Assembly (NCBI GenBank): GCA_030765065.1
Contig: CM060977.1
Location: 133,676,295 to 133,740,294 of the forward strand
DNA from: Deroplatys truncata
Lineage: Eukaryota; Arthropoda; Insecta; Mantodea; Mantidae
Length of the DNA stretch: 64,000 bases
Direction: 5' to 3'
Made by a program: the position numbers and the translations under genes. The notes beneath the pieces were generated by a model, which saw only the letters and a list, made by a program, of their open reading frames with translations, did no database searches and was not told the DNA's origin. This document shows positions 56,221 to 64,000 of this stretch, piece after piece. Within the stretch, counting starts at the first letter, position 1; every line of letters begins with the position of its first letter.

Positions 56221-57492
56221 CGGAGGGTTGCCCCACTTAAGCTTGGACGATTTTGAATCACCCTCCCACTCTGTCATTGGTAAACTGCTTATGCTTATTA
56301 TTGCACCAGTTCACTGTGGGTGCCAGCTGTCTGCTGGGCCAGTCTGAGGCAAAGTTTACTCGTAATGGTTTCAACAATCGCCGACTTGTGGCAGGGGTAC
56401 ATTGTTGGGCTTTACGATGCCGGTTAAAACATGGTGTGGAAAGTGATAGTGGAAAGGTACAAACAATTGGTCTTACCATAAGTAAGTCGTGTGTGGGGCG
56501 TATAACAGAACTGCATAAAAATGGGATCCCACCTGAGACTCAATGTGCGAAAAAACTAGCAAGAAAAAGGTCACAACCAACACGACCTAAAGCAGTAGTA
56601 GCCAAGGTGAGTGCAACAATGACTCAAGCAAACTGACCAACCCAAAGAAGCATTTCCAACCGCATTGGAATATCCAAAGGGACCGTCTATCGGATAATAC
56701 ACAACAATTTGGGTTTAGAACGGCGACATAAGGCACGTGGACACGCCTTGAAACTGCGGCACATCAGAGAACGCTTCACCAACGCAAGAAAACTCTATGA
56801 ACACCACCTGACAGGTGGAAAATGGCAATGGGTGGTTTCTTTAGATGAAGCATGGGTTTATCTAGATGACACAAAAAACCCACGAGCCGTTTATTACCAT
56901 CATTTGGGCCAAAAGGGGGCTCCAACTTTATTCGGGAGAGCAAGGAAAAGTTTTCCAAGGGATTTACAGTAGTTGCAGGTTATTCCTCTTGGGGGGGGGG
57001 GAACTCGCATTCACAGAGTTGCCAACAGTGTAAAAATTAATGTAGCCTACTATCAAAGGAATGTTATGGACCCAATGTTTAATGAGATCCGTCGGTTGTA
57101 TGGTGAGGATGCCCCAAATGTTTCTATGCACATGGATAAAGCATCCAGTCACACCTCTTGGTCTTCCCAACATTACTACCACTGGAAAACTATGGAAATG
57201 GGTGTCAATGTGATACCATTTAAAAGGATCCCTGTGAAGTCACCAGATGCCTCGCCAATGGATTTTAGCAGATTTGGTCTGCTGAAACAGTACCTTGCTT
57301 CTCAGCGTCCCGCCACAATTGAAGGATTCTGGAAATTTTGTCAGGAGCAGTGGGCTAACACCCTCTTCCTGTTCTTAGACGCAGCCCTCTTCAATGGAAA
57401 TCGCGCTGCAGAGCCATAGTTAAAGCCTGTGGAAATCACATTGAAGAAAAAACATAGCAAAATCGTCCGAGCTTAAGCGGGGCAACCCTCCG
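56221..57492 (+). mobile_element. mariner-type transposon, nearly in-frame
   Basis: TA on both sides (56219-56220, 57493-57494). Ends CGGAGGGTTGCCCCACTTAA left and, inverted, CGGAGGGTTGCCCCGCTTAA right; similarity continues through GGACGATTTTG (about 36 bp, 2 mismatches). Confidence 0.9.
56369..57419 (+). pseudogene. mariner-type transposase with 41-residue last spacing, two stops
   Basis: The N-terminal part probably begins at ATG 56366 (STIADLWQGYIVGLYDAG), then shifts once near 56425 into the frame that stays open apart from two stops to the end. HTH-like GLTISKSCVGRITELHKNG, then GISKGTVYRIIHNNLGLERR. First D in VVSLDEAWVYLDD (about 56845), second in MHMDKASSHTSW (about 57135), third in DASPMDFSRFGLLK (about 57260), with 41 residues between the last two. 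Stops: TGA at 56634 (probably from TGG) and TAG at 56970. A run of ten G at 56991-57000 encodes glycines in frame. The least damaged transposase in the window. Confidence 0.88.
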
Positions 57493-59311
57493 TATCAGGT
57501 ATCATCAATACATGTGTTGGTGGCGGTGGCGAGTATAGAGTTGGTATATTTTTGTAACTAGATTATTCCATTCGACGTAACGTTAAAATGCACTGAGTTT
57601 GTTATGGTTTTTCTATTTCTTTTAGGCGTGTTACAAAAGCAGGATAGCAAATTAACGTTTTGACTGTTCCATTTATTTCAGACTTCCTTTTGTATGTCGA
57701 ATTGTTTTTCTGTTTCAAGTCGGAACAGCAGCAAACAGATTCTTCCATGGTTTAGCGAAGGAAAAAGAAGAAAGTAGGAATACAATAAAAATAAAAAAAA
57801 AAACAGAAATGGGTTGTAACATCATGGAGGAATGTATTGCGGTGTGAACTTTGGTTATATCAACCTCTTTTATATTTTAAGTAATTGATTTAAGTGATTT
57901 TTAAAGAGATCAGCAAAACCTTTAGTTATCAACAATAGTTTTTATAGTTACAATTAATAGCATTTTGAGCTTGACAATCACTGTATAAATATACTTATGA
58001 GAAAACTGAAACTTGCCAAACTCGATTAACTTGTATGACACACCTTTGCCCCGGTAATAATTCTAAGGAAGCTCGCACAAGAAGTATTAAGGTGGTTGCC
58101 TTCGCATCAGTGCTTATTGGTGATACTGTCATGTTTATTCATATTATCGCGCCGCTGAGTGTTTGCATAGGCTACGTCGTTGGGATAGGTTGCTTAGCTG
58201 AAATTTCTTTGAAAACATCTTTGGCTTAGTGGTGCCATCTGATGTTACGCCATGCGCTTCTAATGGGTGGAAAGTGTAGGCACCGTTGAATATGATTCAG
58301 AATGCTTACAACGTTAGTGTTTTCCTGTCACGTCTTTGGCGTATAGAGACACCCTAGCCATGCTTTCTGTAATCAGGTGAATATTGTCGAAACCTCCTTT
58401 ATTTCACTCCGTTACGAGAGGTAGAGCACAGGAGCGGGATCTAAAGCAACACGACGGGGGCAAGCTAACAAAGTAAATGAAAATGCCTAAAAACCACCAA
58501 AATATTATTAAATCATCAAGATCTAGGAAGGAAGGGACCACCTACATAAATAATTCAAATAGTATGAAGTTAGATGTCAAATATATTATACCAAATAAAA
58601 CCTTGTTCGGCAAAGCTCCATGCCTAACACATGTCTAACCAGTCCCACAGGCCAAGGCTCAAAGAGGACGCGAGCTATACGCTACCACAAGATAAAACCG
58701 ATTAACTCCTCCCCTTCTACTACGTCACTACCTGTTTTCATTGCCAACCTAAGCACTAACCATACAATGTTACCATAACCACATATTCTTACACTGTCAC
58801 CAACACCACATGCCCCAATGTCTATAATCATTATTCCGTGAAACGGCTGCAGTTTTGCTCAGCATCTGCACTTTCAAAGCGTGAGATTCTGTTACGTGCA
58901 AACAAGATTGCACGCAGCCAAAAGCTTTACTTCCTTTATAATAAAGCTAAGGATTTTTACCTACAACGTTAAACAACTCATTAAGACACTGATGGTCATT
59001 GTTGAAATATAATATAACCGACTCCGTATTATGCGGATAGCGTGTTGTAAAATATTTGATCTAAATGTTGTTTTTAAAAATAAGAATATTCAGGGCCTTT
59101 ATTTCGATGCGTTGCCGTTTTATAGGGAATTGCTTTCCCTGCACTACGCTGTTTCTAACTGATTGTTTCCCCTGCACTTTCCCTCCTGTGCATGTGCCGG
59201 CTACCGTTCACGCGAAATCTTTGTGCAAAGCTTAATACGTTGTGAGGCCTTGTGTTATTGTGTGTTTGTGCTGTTATAGTGCAAACAAGTCCGTATACTT
59301 GAGAATTTATT
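57493..59311. other. Unassigned stretch
   Basis: No frame with motifs, no terminal repeats and no tRNA-like boxes found in 1.8 kb. The 64-codon frame at 58035-58229 looks hydrophobic but has no homologue I recognise. Confidence 0.3.
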
Positions 59312-60210
59312 ACTTTCCCTACTACGTATAGTAAGTAGGGGAAGTATTGCATTCCACCCAAAAATTCGATACCGCGATTTCACCGGAAATATATGTTTTG
59401 AGACCCCCTGAATGCAAAAAAAAGTATTTTTGGAAACATGTCCGTGTGTGTGTGTCTGTGTGTCTGTCTTTGAACAGCATAACTCAGAAACGAACAGTCG
59501 GATAAACACCAAACTTGGTATTTAGGTTCAGTATCTTCCAGAGATGCGACACGAAGGTTTTCAAGAAAATCACCCACCCCAGAATACCCTTTACATGGAA
59601 CATTTTTCGAAAATTTTAATTTTCTCAAAAATGGCTCTAACAATATTTATTAAAGTATCATATGTTTAAAATATTTTTATGACAAATGAAATGTATATCT
59701 CGAATTTTCTGGGAATGTCTCCAAAAGTATTGTTCATTGTGAACGACCTTTGCATAACTGGTAAACAATAAGAGATAGACAAAATTTTACTACACAAAAA
59801 ATGTAGATCGCATTAAAATACACAATTTATGTCATATACATTTTTGTTGTTGAGTGAACCATTTTCGAGATATTTCTTGTCATTTCCTTAAATTTTTCAA
59901 TACTTATTTTTTAAAATGGGAATTCCTTATTCATTTTTTGTCTTGGATATGCAAAGAGTTATAATCTGTGGCAAAGGGAATGGTGCTGCACCTAGGAAGC
60001 AGCTATTAAGAGATATGTATGTGCTTAAAGGCTACTGTTTTTCTATATTGCGCTTGTAAATATATTTTCCCTTACATCTACAAGAAAATTAGCAATAAGA
60101 TAGAGTTTGCAAATGCTTATCTCGATTAACATGAAGTTGATGGAGAATGAGCGTTTGTAAAGATAGTTTGTACAAGAGTGGAGCAAGTCATGTGAGTGTA
60201 ACACATCAGA
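59312..60210 (+). mobile_element. HLR copy, full length, variant-3' subfamily
   Basis: Starts ACTTTCCCTACTACGTATAG, ends AGTGGAGCAAGTCATGTG, loop, CACATCAGA then TTTTTTTTT. GT tract 59441-59466. The variant third (GTTATAATCTGTGGCAAAGG, GGTGCTGCACCTAGG, AGATAGAGTTTGCAAATG) groups it with 5255-6113 and 13111-14013. Confidence 0.9.
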
Positions 60211-60646
60211 TTTTTTTTTGTATGATTACTATGTGACAACAAATTCTTGTAGAGAACTGAGATAGTGATTTGTAGACAGATTTTCTGCTGTTCGTGCGTC
60301 TCACTGAAAATAAATCGCCGTGTTCTTACACAGGAAACACTCGATGACATCTGAGAAAAGTTAGAAGGAAGTCCAAAGGAAAGTTTGGTTTTAAACATGT
60401 TTATTATTATGTTTGCAATGGCCGTAGGGGAGTGTTCCGACCCCTTCAGCTGCCGTGGTGCGGGCGCTGCGGGCCCTTAGCACTCGTGGTACTTCTGACG
60501 TTACTAGAAGTACGTCGGGCAGAACTTTCGAGCTCCTCCCGTTAGGGAGCTGTTCGGATTGGGTTGGTCTCGACCGGGCAGTGGTTCCCGATAATCATGG
60601 GAGATTGGGTACGTCTCTATGGGTTTCCATACCGGCGGGGTTGTGG
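60211..60646. other. Unassigned, with a GC-rich patch at 60420-60646
   Basis: The patch (GCCGTGGTGCGGGCGCTGCG, TACGTCGGGCAGAACTTTCG, TTCGGATTGGGTTGGTCTCG) is far GC-richer than its surroundings and stops abruptly where an HLR fragment begins at 60647. A frame with TSGRTFELLPLGSCSDWVGL is open across it. It may be a retrotransposon piece; no family recognised. Confidence 0.35.
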
Positions 60647-60881
60647 GATTTTCTTGAAAACCTTCGTGTCGCATCTCTGGAGGATACTGAACTAAATACC
60701 AAGTTTGGTGTTCATCCGACTGTTCGTTTCTGAGTTATGCTGTTCACAGACACACACACGAATTTTTTGGATTTTTTTTTTATTCAGGAGGCCTCAAAAC
60801 ATATATTTCCGGTGAAATCTCGGTAGAGAGTTTTTGGGTGGAATACAATTCTTTCCCTACTTACGTAGTACATAAAGTAAA
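60647..60881 (-). repeat. HLR fragment, 5' third
   Basis: Minus-oriented. It enters at GATTTTCTTGAAAACCTTCG and ends TACGTAGTACATAAAGT before AAAAATTG. Similarity to young copies is high, so this is a truncated recent copy rather than an old one. The inner half is missing, not seen elsewhere nearby. Confidence 0.8.
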
Positions 60882-61290
60882 AATTGACTATCGAGTTTAC
60901 TGTACTCTTATTTATAATGAAATGTGTAAATGAGTAATGCAGGTTTGTCAAGTATATCAACATGAAGATAGAAGAATAAGCTTTTCTAAGCGCAATTTGT
61001 AGAAGAGTGAGTAGAGAAAGCCATGTGAATGCAATAAATCAGATGTTTTAAAGTGCTGTCGCTATTCAACTGTTTATCGCAATATGATGGAAACACTATG
61101 GAATTTTAAGACCAACATACAACTACTCGCTTTTAAACGTGTCACTATAGATTTGGTGTACTATACTCCTCCTGTACCTATAACGAAATGTGTAATTTAG
61201 TATTTATACATTAATATGAAGCAGGTAGAAAATAAACTTTCTTAAAATATTTTCTAGAAGTTATATATAACTAAACGATAGTGGGTAGAG
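60882..61290 (+). repeat. Two old HLR 3' fragments in tandem
   Basis: 60890-61048 ends GTAGAGAAAGCCATGTGAAT then AAATCAGA. 61050-61290 repeats the same part (ATGAAATGTGTAATTTAG-like, GTGGGTAGAGAAACATAAGG). Both resemble the old-subfamily ends at 45575 and 45815. Confidence 0.5.
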
Positions 61291-61589
61291 AAACATAAGG
61301 TTTTTTCTTAAATCTCACTCACATTTCTTCTTTCCAGAATCTAAATATGGTAGCGAGTGATTCTAAGTGAAGAAAAATTCTTCCTCAGCCAGGAAACACA
61401 CCCGGACCCTCTGGTCTCGCCGAACACTCTACCATGGAGGCTGTCTACTATGAAGTATGTATTCTTTTCCTTAGGTTATGTGTGTTGTGTGATGCTGTAC
61501 TATGGAGATCCTATTACCATCGTCTTATGCACCTGTATACGTGTATTTACTTATGAAATAAAACTAGGTGGGGTAAGGAAACATATATT

Positions 61590-61905
61590 TTGGAATTGAG
61601 TATAAAACATAGGACTGGAATAGCATGGCTTAGGTTGGGAGGGTGGAAAGCTCGCAAGATTGTTGATAACGATGGCAGGAGGATTTGCCCATTATGCGGG
61701 GAACAAGAAGACTGGACGCATATTTTGGCAGCATGCGTGCAGACGTAGGGTATTAGGAAACAACTATTACCGGAAGTATTTTTGGCTTCCAACAGACGGA
61801 GGACAGCATGCTGGGACATGATTCTAAACAGCCAAAACTGGCCAAGCTTGGGCACATACTTAATGGAAGTACGTGTACTAAGAGATAAGGTGTTTATGCA
61901 ATTTT
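61590..61905 (+). pseudogene. LINE (non-LTR retrotransposon) C-terminal fragment
   Basis: Frame: LSIKHRTGIAWLRLGGWKAR then RICPLCGEQEDWTHILAAC, an in-frame stop, then RKQLLPEVFLASNRRRTACW. The CPLC-x(8)-H-x(4)-C pattern is the zinc-binding motif often found downstream of the reverse transcriptase in insect LINEs. No reverse transcriptase sequence precedes it here. A (CTA)-rich tail lies near 62145-62170. Confidence 0.6.
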
Positions 61906-62229
61906 TCTTTAAACATATGTGGTGCTTGAGTACTTGTGCGCGACTGTGTGTGTGTTTGAGTGTGTGATTTAGTGTGGTTTTTTTTCAATTTTATATGTAT
62001 GTATATAGTGCGGTGATTGTAAAAAAAATAGTTGTTTTCTGGTTGATACTGCAAGTCACGTATACAGACCAGGTATTTATCTAGAGAGCATGTACGGTCT
62101 TATGACCCATGCGACTGTGTTATGCAATTAATGTAATACTAAATACTTAATAAATACCACCACTACTACTTATGAAATACTGAACCTTGGAGTCGAAGCT
62201 TTAACTTTAAGAGTTTGAAGACCATTTCT

Positions 62230-62575
62230 GACACGTTTAAAATTCGTTTGAAACAAGTATTTCACAATAAATACCAGTTTTGAGACTCAAAAAAGACAGA
62301 AAAGAAAAAAAATGGAAAAAATCTCCGTGCGTGTGTATGTTATGTGCGTGAGCATGCATGTGTGTGTATGTCTGCCTGTCTTTGAAAATCATCATTAAAA
62401 ACCGAAAAGTCGTTTAAATGTTAAACTTGGTGTTTAAGTTCACATCTTCCGAGTATTGGACACGAAGATTTTCAAGAAAATCCGCCCATCTCAAACTACC
62501 TTTTACATGAAAAATTTTCGTTGTTTTGTTTTCTCTCAAAAACGGCTTTAATGATTTTAATTAAAATAACACAAA
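62230..62575 (+). repeat. Old HLR fragment
   Basis: TTTTGAGACTCAAAAAAGAC, a GT-rich tract (62325-62380), GTTAAACTTGGTGTTTAAGT and TTTTCAAGAAAATCCGCCC follow the family order. Neither tip is preserved. Confidence 0.55.
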
Positions 62576-62595
62576 TTAAAATGTATGCAAAAAAA

Positions 62596-62872
62596 ACCGA
62601 GTGTTATTTGTGGACGCTCTTTAACCACTATGGTTTTTAGCGTCCCATTCTACATTGGGATGAAATACCGGAAATTTTGCTCAGAGGCCTCTTTATCAGG
62701 CTTGAGGTTCTTTTACGTGCCGTAAATCTACGACACGGGACCACCGGTTTTACTTCCCTTCCAAGGAAACCATGCTAAGGATTTTTACGCCAGAAAAAAA
62801 AATCCATCACCCTCCTCCGGGTTTGAACCCGCGATATCGGCCAGCATGGTAACCACTACACTATGGGGGGCA
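62596..62872 (-). repeat. SINE-A copy, full length
   Basis: Minus-oriented. Tail end TATTTGTGGACGCTCTTTAA left; head GTAACCACTACACTATGGGG right; B box inverted GGGTTTGAACCC. Body blocks TTTTACGTGCCGTAAATCTA and CCATGCTAAGGATTTTTACG are intact. The anticodon-arm part is shortened (CGATATCGGCCAGCATGG). Confidence 0.87.
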
Positions 62873-62957
62873 ACTCGGTGTTGCACGGGGAGCTCTTTAA
62901 ACTTGAATGACAAATTAATTTCGTTTACCTCCCATCGTTCTTTATGAACTTATTATA

Positions 62958-64000
62958 CAGGATGATTTATGAAGAACTGACATCTTTATGTTAGCGACAA
63001 CTTATTATACCTGAAATGCAGAGGAATTTTGGGAGATTACTTACCTCTATAGCAAATGTTGAAAATGTCCTCCATCCTGCATAAGGCACAACTCAACACG
63101 TCGTTCCATGTTACTGGCCACTCGTTGGAGGACTCTGTTGTCAATAGCTTAAAACTCCTGTGTGATGTGCTTCAGATCGTCCAATGTCTGGGGATGTGTG
63201 GCATAAACCCTGTCTTTTAAGTAACCCCATAGAAAGAAATCCGGCGATGTCAAACCCGGAGATCTCGGTGGCCACAGGTTCTTGGAAATTATCCGGTCGT
63301 CAAAGAAACTTGCAATTAGTGCAATGGATTCACCTGATGTATGGCACGTAGCACCAGCTTGCTGAAAATATCCTTGACTCAGCTCTACATCGTCTAGTTG
63401 CTCAGCAAACTCCATGAAAATCCGTCGGTACTCTGCAGTGTTCACATTGTTTAAAAAAAATTGGTCCCATTATTCTCTGTACGGATATTGCGCACCAAAC
63501 TCCGCTTTTAACCGGGTGTATAGGGCTTCATGAATAACATGTGGATTTTCGCTGGGCCCAATAGCGTGAGTTATTTGAGTTCACATAGCCGGATAAATGA
63601 AACCATGCTTCATCTGTGAACCATGTGATGGACAATATGGCAGGATTTTGCACAATGATCGCCTGAAACCAACAACAATAATTCAGTCGTCTATCCTTAT
63701 CTGGTTCCTGTAACTGATAGACAACCGTAATCCTATACGGCTTTAGGCCTGCTCTTTTCGCAGCTCTCTGACACATTGAGTAGCTGTAGCCTATCTCCTG
63801 CGACAAACGTCTTAAAGATTTTTTGGATGGCTGAATCAGTCGTGCTCTTACGTCAACAACAACCGTGGGAAGCCTAGATGAAGAGTTTTGCCTTTTTCAC
63901 TCACCAGAGGTCCAGTTGTTTCCAATTTGTTTACCAGTCCCAGTATTATGTTTCTTTGGGGAGGATTCCGAACACCAAATTCTCTGCGAAATGCCCTTTG
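62958..64000 (-). mobile_element. mariner-type transposon M38, copy 3, cut by window end
   Basis: Left end CAGGATGATTTATGAAGAAC after TA (62956-62957). A short deletion follows: the ATTTCTTTCTTTAATTG part of the terminal region is missing. The other end lies beyond 64000. Confidence 0.87.
63040..64000 (-). pseudogene. M38 transposase, partial at window edge
   Basis: Frames match copy 1: LSQEIGYSYSMCQRAAKRAG, first D in TWFTDEAWFHLSGYVN (about 63610), second D in YFQQAGATCHTS changed to A (GCT codon near 63355), third D in GLTSPDFFLWGYLK (about 63235). Frameshifts near 63460, 63540 and 63165. Loss of the second aspartate makes this copy catalytically dead whatever its frame. Confidence 0.87.

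Noticed and set aside
58035..58229. Hydrophobic 64-codon frame as a small membrane protein
   Set aside because: No start context, homologue or codon pattern to support it in a long gene-free stretch.
5255..60210. HLR as a SINE or LINE 3' end because of A/T-runs at its borders
   Set aside because: No Pol III boxes, no variable target duplications, and both tips are constant with complementary sequences. The nested insertions show the T-runs belong to the target.
209..60210. Regularly repeated copies as a CRISPR-like array
   Set aside because: Copies are 0.8-0.9 kb, in both orientations, irregularly spaced and in eukaryotic context.

Overview
This window looks like gene-poor, AT-rich insect nuclear DNA. 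No bacterial operon, rRNA gene or functional tRNA gene was found. Almost everything recognisable is a mobile element or its remains: decayed Tc1/mariner, pogo-like and Harbinger-like transposons, tRNA-derived SINEs, solo LTRs, MITEs and one LINE fragment. The mix and density resemble large polyneopteran genomes (cockroach or termite type), but that placement is inference. The only clean longer ORF that does not belong to an obvious transposon is a 186-codon frame at 3236-3796, and it may itself be repeat-derived.

The dominant component is one interspersed family, called HLR (Helentron-like repeat) here. Full copies are about 830-900 bp. In the orientation called + they start with ACTTTCTCTACT at the very tip. 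They end with the exact reverse complement AGTAGAGAAAGT placed 22 bp inside the other tip, followed by a small hairpin (ATGTG-loop-CACAT) and the end CAGA. Copies sit in T-runs with no visible target duplication, and most carry an internal GT microsatellite. This asymmetric layout matches the published description of Helentron/Helitron2 elements and their non-autonomous relatives (HINEs, such as Drosophila DINE-1). More than 20 copies or fragments cover roughly a fifth to a quarter of the window. In at least three places one copy has inserted into another, which fixes the ends independently. Younger copies (5255, 13111, 20818, 28950, 43767, 46809, 59312) are very similar to each other; older ones are diverged and broken.

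Layout. 1-6 kb: HLR copies, the 186-aa ORF, two old SINE-B copies. 6-11 kb: a solo LTR, a Tc1 element with a fold-back end, a degraded HLR, a pogo-like remnant. 13-17.5 kb: an HLR and two mariner-type elements (D-D spacings of 41 and 38 residues). 18-28 kb: a Harbinger-like element split by a SINE, an HLR, several SINEs, a Tc1 element, a solo LTR. 28-34 kb: nested HLRs, a SINE split by a fold-back MITE, a solo LTR inside an HLR. 36-41 kb: an element with TTAA duplications, an LTR split by a SINE, a mariner. 42-48 kb: nested HLRs. 48-53 kb: a mariner broken by a SINE and by a long-TIR element, a second solo LTR of the 27-kb family, another long-TIR element. 54-64 kb: two more copies of the 16-kb mariner, a nearly in-frame mariner-type element, more HLRs, a LINE C-terminus.

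Three SINE groups are named here. SINE-A has a clear tRNA-like head (A box TGGTGTAGTGG, B box GGTTCAAACCC). SINE-B has a head with TGGCGCAGGCGG. SINE-C is a 5'-truncated tRNA-like repeat with an ATC-rich body. None of the transposase genes seen is intact, so any mobility would depend on copies elsewhere.
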